Part shown: piece by piece, positions 18,876 to 27,693 of the stretch
Position numbering within the stretch: the first letter of the stretch is position 1
How the letters are laid out: every line of letters begins with the position of its first letter
Source of the DNA: Ignavibacteriales bacterium
GTDB taxonomy: Bacteria; Bacteroidota; Ignavibacteria; Ignavibacteriales; Ignavibacteriaceae
Length of the DNA stretch: 64,000 bases
Direction: 5' to 3'
Assembly: GCA_016709765.1 (NCBI GenBank)
Contig: JADJMD010000012.1
Coordinates: 248,001-312,000, forward strand
Position numbers and translations under genes: made by a program
The notes under the pieces: generated by a model
Told to the model about the DNA's origin: nothing
The model's database searches: none
The model's input: only the letters and a program-made list of their open reading frames with translations

Positions 18876-20125
18876 TATTTATCTGCCTCTCCCATTATCG
18901 GATCGATACTTCCAATAATTGCAACAACATCAGATACCATATGACCTTTAACTAAATGTGGTAAAGATTGAATGTGAATAAACGAGGGCGAGCGGATTTT
19001 ACATTTCCATGGATGCCCTTCGCCTTTACTTACGATATAAAAACCAAGTTCGCCTTTTGATCCTTCGATAGCATGATAAACTTCTCCCACCGGCGGATTG
19101 ATACCAAAATTTACAATCATAAAATCGTGAATAAGTTCTTCCATTTTTGAATATACTTCTACTTTTTGTGGAAGAACAGATTTAGGAAGATTCGCTTTAA
19201 TTTCACCTTTAGGCATTAATTGCAAACATTGCTTTACAATCTTTGCACTTTCTCTAACTTCATCAGCACGCACAAAATAACGGGCTAATGAATCACCTTC
19301 TGTAAAAGTTGGAATTCTAAAATCAACTTTATCGTATTGTAAATATGGAGTAGCTCTTCTTAAATCAAACCCAACTCCACTTGCTCTTAAATTTGGGCCA
19401 GTGAAACCATAACTTAAGGCATCTTCTTTAGATATAACTCCAACGCCATCAAGTCGTTCAATAAAAATTCTGTTTGTATTTAGTAAACTTTCACACTCAG
19501 AAAGATTTGCATCAATCTCATCAATAAACTTTTCAACTAATGCTAATGCTTCAGGCTGAGCATCATTTGCCACACCGCCAATACGAGTATAACTGTTTGT
19601 AAATCTTGCGCCGCACAAAATATCCCAAATATCCATTATCTTTTCACGTTCGCGCAATGTCCAAAGAAAAACAGTTAATGCGCCAACATCCATCGCAAAA
19701 GAACCAATTGCAACAAGGTGTGATGCGATTCTTGCAAGTTCAGCAATAATCATTCTGATGTATTGTGCACGAACAGGGACTTCAATTCCAGCTAACTTTT
19801 CTACTGCAAGAACCCACGCAACGTTATTTGCAGTTGGCGAAATATAATCAAGGCGATCAGTATGAGGAATGAATTCAAAATAACTCATGTTCTCAGCCAT
19901 CTTTTCGTATCCACGATGTAAATATCCAACATCGGGAACACAACCAATAACTGTTTCACCATCAAGTCTTAATAATAATCTTAACACACCATGGGTTGCA
20001 GGATGTTGAGGACCCATATTTAGGATCATCTCATTTTCAAGAGCATCCTCAATCGTTACGTCAGTATCCTCTAATAATCTTTGAAGAATTTTAGGATGAA
20101 CGTCGTCTTTTGTTAATCTATCCAT
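18875..20125 (-). CDS. nuoD: NADH-quinone oxidoreductase subunit D
   Basis: A 416-residue 49-kDa-type subunit lining the quinone site. NMGPQHPATHGVLR (about 31-44) contains the conserved His pair, and the C-terminal region with SIDPIMGEADK matches the family end. It is separate from nuoC, six bases downstream, rather than fused as in E. coli. Confidence 0.97.
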   Translation of the reverse strand: MDRLTKDDVHPKILQRLLEDTDVTIEDALENEMILNMGPQHPATHGVLRLLLRLDGETVIGCVPDVGYLHRGYEKMAENMSYFEFIPHTDRLDYISPTANNVAWVLAVEKLAGIEVPVRAQYIRMIIAELARIASHLVAIGSFAMDVGALTVFLWTLREREKIMDIWDILCGARFTNSYTRIGGVANDAQPEALALVEKFIDEIDANLSECESLLNTNRIFIERLDGVGVISKEDALSYGFTGPNLRASGVGFDLRRATPYLQYDKVDFRIPTFTEGDSLARYFVRADEVRESAKIVKQCLQLMPKGEIKANLPKSVLPQKVEVYSKMEELIHDFMIVNFGINPPVGEVYHAIEGSKGELGFYIVSKGEGHPWKCKIRSPSFIHIQSLPHLVKGHMVSDVVAIIGSIDPIMGEADK

Positions 20126-20131
20126 AAATTT

Positions 20132-20620
20132 TTATTTCTTTGGTAATGGTAGTGAACCCGGAATGCCTAATAATGGAAAATCTTTTCTAAGTGGATGATA
20201 TTCAAATTCTTCCGGCATGTAAATTCTGCGTAAATCTGGATGAGCATTAAATTTAATTCCGTACATATCAAATACTTCTCGCTCCTGCCAGTTGGATGTT
20301 TTCCAAACTGAAGAAACTGTATCAATATTGCAATCATTTTCATCTACATCTGCTTTAAGAACTAAGCGAAAACTATTTTTTATAGAAAAGATATGATAAA
20401 CAACAGTAAATCTGTTTTTTCTTTTTGCCCAATCTACAGCGGTTATATCTTCACAAAGTAAAAATTCTAATTCGGGATCTTCTTTTAGAAATTTACAGAC
20501 TGGATTGATAAATTTTTTGTTGAGCTTAACAGAAAGTTCATACCTGAATTCTGAAAATTCAAGCTCAGCATCAACAAAATTATCATTTAACTTTTGTGAG
20601 ATTAATTCTTTTAATTCCAT
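20132..20620 (-). CDS. nuoC: NADH-quinone oxidoreductase subunit C
   Basis: A 162-residue 30-kDa-type subunit connecting the hydrophilic arm. WQEREVFDMYGI and HPDLRRIYMPE are the signature of the family, and the end HPLRKDFPL is typical. I place the start at the ATG at 20620, two bases after the nuoB stop; a TTG two codons upstream would overlap that stop. Confidence 0.94.
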   Translation of the reverse strand: MELKELISQKLNDNFVDAELEFSEFRYELSVKLNKKFINPVCKFLKEDPELEFLLCEDITAVDWAKRKNRFTVVYHIFSIKNSFRLVLKADVDENDCNIDTVSSVWKTSNWQEREVFDMYGIKFNAHPDLRRIYMPEEFEYHPLRKDFPLLGIPGSLPLPKK

Positions 20621-20622
20621 AA

Positions 20623-21144
20623 TCAATTATTCTGGATTACATTCAATTCTGGTAATTTTAAATTTTGAAAATCTCTTGCACGCGTTCTTCCAATTTTATT
20701 TTGAATCTGAATTAAAGCGTTTAAAAGATTATCCGGACGAGGAGGACAGCCTGCAACATAAACATCAACCGGCAAAAACTGGTCTATTCCCTGTACAACG
20801 GAATATGAACGATACATTCCACCTGTTGATGTACAAGCACCCATTGCAATCACCCATTTAGGGTCAGGCATTTGATCATAAATTTTCTTAACTACGTGAG
20901 ACATTTTGTAGGTTACAGTTCCGGCAACAATCATTAGATCACATTGGCGTGGAGTAAAACGCATAACTTCGGAACCAAATCTTGCAATATCATATTTTGG
21001 ATCAGCGGAAGCCATCATTTCAATTGCACAGCAGGAAATTCCCATTGGCATTGGATAAACAGAATTCTTTCTGGCCCAAGCGACTACCGCATCAAGCTGA
21101 GTTACTAAAAAACCATCGCTATTTAATTTTGCTTCTAATCCCAT
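20623..21144 (-). CDS. nuoB: NADH-quinone oxidoreductase subunit B
   Basis: A 173-residue PSST-type subunit carrying cluster N2, which reduces quinone. Tandem Cys38-Cys39 (SCCAIEM), Cys104 (MGAC) and Cys133 (AGCPPRP) are all present. It overlaps the end of nuoA by ten bases. Confidence 0.97.
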   Translation of the reverse strand: MGLEAKLNSDGFLVTQLDAVVAWARKNSVYPMPMGISCCAIEMMASADPKYDIARFGSEVMRFTPRQCDLMIVAGTVTYKMSHVVKKIYDQMPDPKWVIAMGACTSTGGMYRSYSVVQGIDQFLPVDVYVAGCPPRPDNLLNALIQIQNKIGRTRARDFQNLKLPELNVIQNN

Positions 21145-21503
21145 TTGAAACCACCTTTTTTATAAACATACAAATAACCAAGCTCAAGCACGATTAAAAA
21201 TATTAACATAGAATAGAAGACAGAAATTCCAAATTCACTAAATAATCTTTTAAATTGAACAGCCCACGGATAGACAAATATCACTTCCAAATCAAAAACT
21301 ATAAAAAGCATTGCCACTAGGTAATATTTTAGTGAGATTCTTTCGTGGGTTGTGCCAACCGGCTTCATTCCGCTTTCGTACGTGGAATTTTTTTCTTTGT
21401 TTGGTCGTTGCGGACCAAATATTACAGAAGACATAACCGTTGCAAACGCGAAAACAACTCCGATTGCAAGAACAATTAATACTGGTATGTAGGTTTCAAT
21501 CAT
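21135..21503 (-). CDS. nuoA: NADH-quinone oxidoreductase subunit A
   Basis: A 122-residue membrane subunit with three hydrophobic segments (about 6-28, 60-80, 89-112). YESGMKPVG is the family motif, followed by FDLEVIFVYPWA. It is first in the nuoABCDEF run and has a good TTGACA-type promoter just upstream. It belongs to the membrane arm although most membrane-arm genes (H, J-N) are not here. Confidence 0.97.
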   Translation of the reverse strand: MIETYIPVLIVLAIGVVFAFATVMSSVIFGPQRPNKEKNSTYESGMKPVGTTHERISLKYYLVAMLFIVFDLEVIFVYPWAVQFKRLFSEFGISVFYSMLIFLIVLELGYLYVYKKGGFKWD

Positions 21504-21528
21504 CTTTTTTATCTAAAAATTGTTATGA

Positions 21529-21557
21529 AAGTTATCCAAAAAGTTGCTGATTGTCAA
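21529..21557 (-). promoter_or_regulatory. Promoter of nuoABCDEF
   Basis: On the minus strand a perfect -35 TTGACA (21557-21552) is followed after 17 bases by TAACTT (21534-21529). It lies 25 bases upstream of the nuoA start. The -10 is weak, so the operon might use an activator. Confidence 0.55.
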
Positions 21558-21690
21558 TTTAAACTCCCGTTCTCTTTTACAGAATTTCAAGCTAACGGAT
21601 CAAAAAATCTACCAAAAACTTAAGTGGTTTATTGTTGTCATAAACATTATAATTGCCAAAGAATTCTGAACAAAAGTGAATGAATAATTT

Positions 21691-23631
21691 TTGAAACTTG
21701 TTAAAATAAAATCTAATAAAAGTCGTTTACTCATCTTTTTTCTAATTGCATTAATTATTCTTTTTGTAAACCCAATTTCTCACACTCAAACACGCGTCGA
21801 TAGCCTTGAATTTTCAGGAAGATTACCAACATTTAATTTATTCAATACTTCATTCGATAAACAATTAAATACATTTCACCTAAACACTCAATTACAATTG
21901 TATAGTAATTTTGATAAAATAATTATTCATCTCAATGAAAATTTTGGTTCTACTTTTATTCGCAATGAAACAAAAAATACCAGAGACGAGCAGCATTTTA
22001 ATCTTACTTCAAAATATTTATTTAATAACGATATTTCGTTTGGAGTAACTGGCAGTAGTTCACTTTTGTCAGATAATCGTTCATTAGGGATAAATGAATC
22101 TGCTGTAAATTTAGCTGCAGTTTTTAGCGAACTGAAACCAGATAAAAATATCAGATTAACTCCTTTTGTGGGCTATTCTAGCAATAGACAAATTGGGATA
22201 ACTGATAATGGAAACTTATATGGGATTGAGGGCAGTTTGGATAATCTTGCCTTTTCTGATCTAGAAATTAATTCTGAATTTCGTTTTAGAAATGAGGATA
22301 TAATTCCGCGTAGAAATCTGATACGATACTATGCCTTGTCTGTGGATAATATTTTTGAAAGAAATATTTCCAATTCAATTAAAACATCTTTTTCACAAAA
22401 TAGGAAGGATTTTTATTTTGAAGCTGATTCTCTTACTTCTTTAAAGTATAATATCAACAACAACATCCAAAGCAGAATAGAAACGGCTTACCAAATATTT
22501 GATAGACTTTCTTATGACAATTTTCTTGAAATTTTTTCGCTCGATCTTTCTGGTGGAATAAGTTGGAGAAATATTGAGCGTGAAAATCGTTATAAAACTG
22601 CAGAACTATTAAACAATGTTTTATACGATACAAAAATTGATGAGTTAAAACTGGAAATTGATGCTGTTACACGGTACTCGTCCAGATCGTTTGATGGAAT
22701 AATTAGATTTAACTTTTACGAAAGGGATGAAAAACACATTGTAAATAGATTTGATGGTTTTCCGGAAACTATTTATGAAGTAAAATCAGAACTTGAAGAG
22801 CAGAAAAATAATAATTCCAGCCGCGCAACACTCTCGCTGCTTGGCAACTATAAAATATCCCAAACCGATCTTTTTACTTTTAGTCTATATCAAAGCAAAT
22901 TAATTTATGATACAAAAAGTATCTCAAATGATGATGACAGAGATGAGTTGCTTTCAATAGTCAGATTTAGATATTCAAAATTTTTTACTTCTTATTTCAC
23001 AGGATTTATAAATGCCGAAGCCACATTTGGACATACTGTTTACTTGTTTGCAAGCCGAAGTTCTAACAATAATCAAAACAGAATTATTAGGTTACGTACA
23101 GGTGGCGAATATATGGGAAGCGTTATAAAATCTTTCAACAGTTTTGAAGTCTCTGCAAATTATACTGTTTATGATTTTGAAGATATCACAACTAATTATC
23201 AAAGCTATGCATTTCGGCAATTTACTGCTATCGATTCTACTTCAATACAATTAACGAAAGCTGTTTCGCTATTTACATATGGATATATAAAGCTTTCTGA
23301 GATTGGGGATTTTAAGTGGGATAATTTTACAGCCAGACCAACAAGATTTTTAGAAGAGATTTATATTGAACCGCGATTTATCTTAAATTATCAACGAACG
23401 CTTTTTTCAGTTGGATTAAGATTGTTTTTATTAAATACTTATTCGTTTGAGAAAAATATTAAAACTCTATCCACCGAATACCTAAGCTTAGGACCAATTG
23501 CCTTAATTGATGTAGTTGCCTGGAAAAATCTAAATGTAATATTAAAAGGTTATTATGAGTTCATTACAAATACAAATAATCCTGAAAAACAACAAGCAAG
23601 TTTGTTAATGCAAGTTAATTGGAAATTTTAA
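21691..23631 (+). CDS. Outer-membrane-like beta-barrel protein, function unknown
   Basis: A 646-residue protein starting at TTG (no in-frame ATG gives a signal peptide). Residues 1-32 form a basic start and hydrophobic core ending before HTQTRVDS, a probable signal sequence. The rest is rich in alternating polar/aromatic strands and ends in VNWKF; a terminal Phe after an amphipathic strand is the usual sign of an outer-membrane barrel. I recognise no named family. It precedes the RsbW-like gene by 48 bases on the same strand. Confidence 0.75.
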   Translation: MKLVKIKSNKSRLLIFFLIALIILFVNPISHTQTRVDSLEFSGRLPTFNLFNTSFDKQLNTFHLNTQLQLYSNFDKIIIHLNENFGSTFIRNETKNTRDEQHFNLTSKYLFNNDISFGVTGSSSLLSDNRSLGINESAVNLAAVFSELKPDKNIRLTPFVGYSSNRQIGITDNGNLYGIEGSLDNLAFSDLEINSEFRFRNEDIIPRRNLIRYYALSVDNIFERNISNSIKTSFSQNRKDFYFEADSLTSLKYNINNNIQSRIETAYQIFDRLSYDNFLEIFSLDLSGGISWRNIERENRYKTAELLNNVLYDTKIDELKLEIDAVTRYSSRSFDGIIRFNFYERDEKHIVNRFDGFPETIYEVKSELEEQKNNNSSRATLSLLGNYKISQTDLFTFSLYQSKLIYDTKSISNDDDRDELLSIVRFRYSKFFTSYFTGFINAEATFGHTVYLFASRSSNNNQNRIIRLRTGGEYMGSVIKSFNSFEVSANYTVYDFEDITTNYQSYAFRQFTAIDSTSIQLTKAVSLFTYGYIKLSEIGDFKWDNFTARPTRFLEEIYIEPRFILNYQRTLFSVGLRLFLLNTYSFEKNIKTLSTEYLSLGPIALIDVVAWKNLNVILKGYYEFITNTNNPEKQQASLLMQVNWKF

Positions 23632-23679
23632 CCGAAACCAATATATTCACACCACTTAATTAATAATAAATTAACCAAA

Positions 23680-24090
23680 TTGACAGAACCAAGATATTAT
23701 TTAGAAATTGAGAGTACTCCTAATAATCTTATAACTGTAGAAGAATTTGTAAATTTTTTTTCTGTAGAGTTAGGTTTAGATCAGGAAAAAATTAATGGAT
23801 TGCTTTTAGCCGTAACTGAAGCCACTACAAACGCTATCATTCATGGTAACAAAAACAATAAACTTAAAATGGTTCGCATTTCTGTTTTTGTTGATGGCAA
23901 TGATATTACAATAATTATTAAAGACGAAGGTAAAGGCTTTGATCCTTCTATCATTCCTGATCCAACCGATCCTGAAAATTTACTCAAAGATTCCGGACGT
24001 GGATTATATTTAATGCGTGTTTATATGGATGGATTAAGCTACAATCAAACACCTGAAGGAACTGAGACAATTCTGAAGCTTAAAAAGTAA
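23680..24090 (+). CDS. RsbW-like anti-sigma-factor ATPase / HATPase_c_2 protein
   Basis: A 136-residue stand-alone GHKL ATP-binding domain starting at TTG. N-box EATTNAIIHGN (about 48-58), G1 box KDEGKGFDP and G2 box GRGLYLM are all present, as in RsbW/SpoIIAB serine kinases. Such proteins bind a sigma factor or phosphorylate an anti-anti-sigma partner, but no STAS protein, PP2C phosphatase or sigma factor is encoded nearby. Partner unknown. Confidence 0.88.
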   Translation: MTEPRYYLEIESTPNNLITVEEFVNFFSVELGLDQEKINGLLLAVTEATTNAIIHGNKNNKLKMVRISVFVDGNDITIIIKDEGKGFDPSIIPDPTDPENLLKDSGRGLYLMRVYMDGLSYNQTPEGTETILKLKK

Positions 24091-24156
24091 CTGTACGAGA
24101 TTTAGAATTTATTTTCATAATCACCCCAATAAACCAATTCCCCGCTTTTATTTTTT

Positions 24157-24185
24157 TTGCATCTACTTAGCGTCTTATCTATTTT
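24157..24185 (+). promoter_or_regulatory. Possible promoter of mdh
   Basis: TTGCAT (24157-24162) and TATTTT (24180-24185) are 17 bases apart, about 40 bases upstream of the mdh start codon. Both boxes are imperfect. Confidence 0.35.
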
Positions 24186-24224
24186 TATACAGATGATATT
24201 CACAATTTTATAAAGGAGCTAATT

Positions 24225-25190
24225 ATGGCACGTAAAAAAATTGCGCTAATCGGTGGTGGACAAATTGGCGGAGTTCTTGCTCAGCTTATCGCATTAAGAC
24301 AACTTGGTGATGTTGTTCTTTTTGATATAGTTGAAGATTTGCCTCAGGGTAAAACACTTGATATCGCAGAGGCATCTCGAGTAGATGGATTTGATTCATC
24401 TGTAAAAGGTACAAACGATTACAAAGATATTGAAGGTTCTGATCTTGTAATCATTACAGCAGGCTTGCCACGTAAACCCGGGATGAGCCGTGATGATTTA
24501 CTTGTTACTAATGCAAAGATTATGCAGACAGTTGCAGAGAATGTTAAGAAGTTTGCACCTAATTCTATTGTAATTATTATCTCCAATCCATTGGATGCAA
24601 TGGTTACTCTTTTCAAAAAGATTACCGGATTCCCAGCCAATAAAGTAATGGGTCAAGCCGGAGTCTTAGATTCGTCAAGATTTTCTTCTTTTATAGCGTG
24701 GGAACTTGGCGTTTCTGTAAAAGATGTTAACGCAATGGTTCTTGGCGGTCACGGTGATACTATGGTTCCTATTGTAAGATATGCAAACGTAAATGGAATA
24801 CCTGTAATGGAATTGCTTGAGAAAAAATACGATGATAAAACTAAAGCGGCTGAAGTAATGAAAGCAATGGTTGAAAGAACAAAAGCTGCCGGCGGTGAAG
24901 TTGTTAAATTATTAAAAACTGGTTCAGCATTTTATTCCCCTGCTTCATCAGCAATTGCAATGGCAGAAGCAATTATATATGATGAAAAACGCGTGCTGCC
25001 TGTTTGCGCATTGTTAAATGGGCAATTTGGTATTGATGGTTATTACGTTGGTGTTCCTGCTGTGCTTGGAGAAAACGGCGTTGAAAAAATTATTGAATTC
25101 GATCTTAATGCAGAAGAAAAAGCTTTATTAGATAATTCAACAAAAGCAGTAAAAGAACTCGTTGCAGATATGGAAAGATTAGGGTTCTAA
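24225..25190 (+). CDS. mdh: Malate dehydrogenase (LDH-like type)
   Basis: A 321-residue NAD-dependent malate dehydrogenase. NAD-binding GGGQIGG (10-16), the substrate arginine in LPRKPGMSR (Arg83 gives malate over lactate specificity; Arg89), Asp149/Arg152 and catalytic His176 (GGHGDTMVP) are present. It interconverts malate and oxaloacetate in the TCA cycle. A strong AAAGGAG precedes the ATG. Two terminators follow it. Confidence 0.97.
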   Translation: MARKKIALIGGGQIGGVLAQLIALRQLGDVVLFDIVEDLPQGKTLDIAEASRVDGFDSSVKGTNDYKDIEGSDLVIITAGLPRKPGMSRDDLLVTNAKIMQTVAENVKKFAPNSIVIIISNPLDAMVTLFKKITGFPANKVMGQAGVLDSSRFSSFIAWELGVSVKDVNAMVLGGHGDTMVPIVRYANVNGIPVMELLEKKYDDKTKAAEVMKAMVERTKAAGGEVVKLLKTGSAFYSPASSAIAMAEAIIYDEKRVLPVCALLNGQFGIDGYYVGVPAVLGENGVEKIIEFDLNAEEKALLDNSTKAVKELVADMERLGF

Positions 25191-25208
25191 AATTAATTTT
25201 TATTCTAT

Positions 25209-25236
25209 AAGGCGATTCTTTTGAATCGCCTTTTTT
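25209..25236 (+). terminator. mdh terminator
   Basis: AAGGCGATTC (25209-25218) pairs perfectly with GAATCGCCTT (25223-25232) around TTTT, then runs into T on the plus strand. It has the same stem as the terminator at 59595. Confidence 0.9.
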
Positions 25237-25252
25237 ATATTATTTAAAACAT

Positions 25253-25284
25253 AAAACCCGATCCAAGCATGGATCGGGTTTTTT
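25253..25284. terminator. Bidirectional terminator between mdh and rpmA
   Basis: AAAACCCGATCC (25253-25264) pairs with GGATCGGGTTTT (25271-25282) around a 6-base loop, with T-tracts on both strands. It can end rplU-rpmA on the minus strand and back up the mdh terminator. Confidence 0.88.
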
Positions 25285-25305
25285 AATATCTAAGTTTAAT
25301 AAAAA

Positions 25306-25563
25306 TTAATTAACTGGGTAAACACTAACAAACTGTCTATCGCCACGTTTTGTTTCAAATTTTACAATTCCATCAGCAACTGCAAAAAGAGTATCATCAC
25401 TTCCAATTTTTACGTTTGTTCCCGGATGAAACTTTGTTCCTCTTTGTCTTACAATAATGTTACCGGCAAGAACATTTTCACCGCCAAATCTTTTAACACC
25501 AAGACGCTGCGCATTACTATCTCTACCGTTACGTGATGAACCTTGACCTTTTTTATGTGCCAT
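25306..25563 (-). CDS. rpmA: 50S ribosomal protein L27
   Basis: An 85-residue L27. The start MAHKKGQGSSRNGRDSN is the mature-type N-terminus reaching the peptidyl-transferase centre, with no N-terminal prepeptide of the Firmicutes kind. GNIIVRQRGTKFHPG is the family signature. AAAGGAG precedes the start. It follows rplU by 14 bases. Confidence 0.98.
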   Translation of the reverse strand: MAHKKGQGSSRNGRDSNAQRLGVKRFGGENVLAGNIIVRQRGTKFHPGTNVKIGSDDTLFAVADGIVKFETKRGDRQFVSVYPVN

Positions 25564-25577
25564 TATTAAATCTCCTT

Positions 25578-25886
25578 TTATCCTATCTGGGTAACTTCAA
25601 TTCTTGTTAACTGCTGTCTGTGTCCGTTTTGTTTTCTATAGCCTTTTCTTCTTTTCTTTTTGAAGACTATAACTTTATCATCTTTTAAATGCGAAAGAAC
25701 TTTTGCAGTAACTTTTGCACCTTTAATAACCGGGCTACCGACTTTTGTTTCTTTACCATCGCTTAATAATAAAACCTGATCGAAAGTAATTTCTGATTCC
25801 GGTTCCTGATTCAAACGTGGTACGTAATATTTTGTATTTTCGGATACTTTAAACTGCTGTCCTAAAATATCAACAACTGCAAACAT
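25578..25886 (-). CDS. rplU: 50S ribosomal protein L21
   Basis: A 102-residue L21, normal length. MFAVVDILGQQFKV at the N-terminus and KKRRKGYRKQNGHRQ near the C-terminus are the family signature for 23S rRNA binding. It is first in the rplU-rpmA pair and has the best promoter in the window. Confidence 0.98.
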   Translation of the reverse strand: MFAVVDILGQQFKVSENTKYYVPRLNQEPESEITFDQVLLLSDGKETKVGSPVIKGAKVTAKVLSHLKDDKVIVFKKKRRKGYRKQNGHRQQLTRIEVTQIG

Positions 25887-25918
25887 TTTTTCCTCATAAA
25901 TTCTAATTTGAGCGCGTA

Positions 25919-25947
25919 AATCTAATAAAACAAAGGATTTATGTCAA
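25919..25947 (-). promoter_or_regulatory. Promoter of rplU-rpmA
   Basis: On the minus strand a perfect TTGACA (25947-25942) is followed after exactly 17 bases by TAGATT (25924-25919), about 33 bases upstream of the rplU start. A sigma-70-like arrangement. Confidence 0.7.
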
Positions 25948-25981
25948 ACTTTTTGGCATATTATTTTTTATACAGATTAAC

Positions 25982-27010
25982 TCATTTCTTAAGTTTAAAT
26001 GAAAAAATACTGCCTTCACTAAGTTTACTTTGTACAATAATCTTTGAATTATGAGCCTCTATGATGTGTTTTACGATTGCCAGACCCAATCCAGTACCGC
26101 CAACGGCTCTGGATCTTGCTTTATCAACACGATAAAATCGCTCAAAAACTCTGGTTAAATCTTCTTCAGGTATACCGATTCCTGTATCTTTAATTGAGAT
26201 ATTTACAAGTTTTTTTTCCTCATCAAGCAAAATCTCTACGCTTCCTTCATCAGTATATTTTATTGCATTCTGTAAAAGATTAACAAAAACCTGTTTAAGT
26301 TTTTCCTTATCGCCAAAAACCTGCAAGGCTTCTATTGGTGGATTGAAAATCAGATTAATGTTTTTTTCTTCCGCTAGTAGAGAGAATTCAGCAAGAATAT
26401 TTTTAATAAATAAGTTTATATCAAAATATCTAAAACTCATTCGCATCTCACCGGATTCAATCATAGAAATATCGATGAGGTCATTTAACAAATTGCTAAG
26501 ATTAACAGTATGCTGATCAGCTTTTTGTAAAAAATGTTTGTTGACTTTTGGATCATCCATCGCACCATTTAAAAGTGTTTCTAGATATCCTTGGATAGAA
26601 AAAATAGGTGTACGTAATTCGTGTGATACATTTGCAAGAAACTGACTTCGCATTCTCTGCAATCGTTCCAAATATTCAATATCGCTTTTAGCTTTTTCAA
26701 ACATCTCCTTAATTTCATTTTCAAGTCCGGAAAGTTGTCTTGATAAAACAATTTCCTCTGAAGATTGAAATTTACTCTGTCTGATTGCCGAAATAATATT
26801 CTTGATATCATCAATTTCTTTAATTCTTCTTCTTCCAATTAGATTGAGAATTATAATTCCAACTACTAACAATATTAAAATTAATGGTATACTCAGTGAG
26901 AGTTTTTCGATCAGCAAAAAGATGATTATAATAACAAGTATGAGAAAGAGTATAAATTCTCTAAAATAAACTAACGCAGAAGAGATATTGGATTTAATTT
27001 CATTCCACAC
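25982..27010 (-). CDS. Sensor histidine kinase (PhoR-like)
   Basis: A 342-residue membrane kinase starting at GTG. Two adjacent hydrophobic segments (about 18-36 and 40-58) leave almost no extracytoplasmic domain. HisKA follows with His130 in NVSHELRTP, then HATPase_c with N box (QNAIKYT), G1 (DTGIGIP) and G2 (GTGLGLAIVKH). No PAS domain is evident. The start overlaps the end of the response-regulator gene by 11 bases, so they form a coupled two-component pair. With so short a periplasmic loop, sensing probably depends on the membrane or a partner protein; PhoR-PhoB-like phosphate control is a guess. Confidence 0.93.
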   Translation of the reverse strand: MWNEIKSNISSALVYFREFILFLILVIIIIFLLIEKLSLSIPLILILLVVGIIILNLIGRRRIKEIDDIKNIISAIRQSKFQSSEEIVLSRQLSGLENEIKEMFEKAKSDIEYLERLQRMRSQFLANVSHELRTPIFSIQGYLETLLNGAMDDPKVNKHFLQKADQHTVNLSNLLNDLIDISMIESGEMRMSFRYFDINLFIKNILAEFSLLAEEKNINLIFNPPIEALQVFGDKEKLKQVFVNLLQNAIKYTDEGSVEILLDEEKKLVNISIKDTGIGIPEEDLTRVFERFYRVDKARSRAVGGTGLGLAIVKHIIEAHNSKIIVQSKLSEGSIFSFKLKK

Positions 27011-27689
27011 TTTTTAATCTGTATCCTACACCTTTAACTGTTTCAATTAGGTCGGCGTGATTGCCCAATTTTTCTCTTATTTTTCTAATATGTACATCAA
27101 CAGTTCTATCAACAACATAAACATCCGCACCCCACACTTCTTTTAATAATATTTCTCTGCCAAAAACTCGTCCAGGATTGTTTATCAGAAAATAAAGCAC
27201 TTCAAATTCTTTTCTTGGAAATACTTTTTTTTCGGCATCAATAAAAACTTCATAAGTTTCTTTGTTGATATTGATTGGGCCATATTTGATTTGTATCGGC
27301 TCAGATTTTTTTGAAATGAAGCCTTCTGCTTTTCTAAAATTTGATTTTACGCGAGCAATTAATTTATTTGGTGAAATTGGTTTCTGAATGTAATCACTTG
27401 CGCCTAATTCTAATCCTTTAATCTCATCAATCTCACCTGCTTTAGCGGTTAGAAACACGATTGGTACATTTTCAAATTCTTTATTTTGTCTGATGCGTTT
27501 GCAAGTTTCAAACCCATCAAGTTTGGGCATCATAATATCAAGAACTATAAGATCCGGTTTTTCAGAAAGTTTTTGTAATGCCTCTTCACCGTTATGTCCA
27601 ACAATTACTTCAAAATTTTGCTGCTCAAGATTATACTTTAGAAACTCAACTATATCCGGTTCGTCATCAACTAAAAGAATTTTTTTCAT
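27000..27689 (-). CDS. OmpR/PhoB-family response regulator
   Basis: A 229-residue two-domain regulator. The receiver has the acidic pair DDEPD (8-12), phospho-acceptor Asp51 (VLDIMMP), Thr in FLTAKA and Lys in KP; the C-terminal winged helix contains VDVHIRKIREKLG and GVGYRLK. It is the cognate partner of the overlapping kinase. The gene follows the Gfo/Idh gene by four bases, placing it at the tail of the xse-dxs operon. Confidence 0.95.
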   Translation of the reverse strand: MKKILLVDDEPDIVEFLKYNLEQQNFEVIVGHNGEEALQKLSEKPDLIVLDIMMPKLDGFETCKRIRQNKEFENVPIVFLTAKAGEIDEIKGLELGASDYIQKPISPNKLIARVKSNFRKAEGFISKKSEPIQIKYGPININKETYEVFIDAEKKVFPRKEFEVLYFLINNPGRVFGREILLKEVWGADVYVVDRTVDVHIRKIREKLGNHADLIETVKGVGYRLKSVE

Positions 27690-27693
27690 TTCT

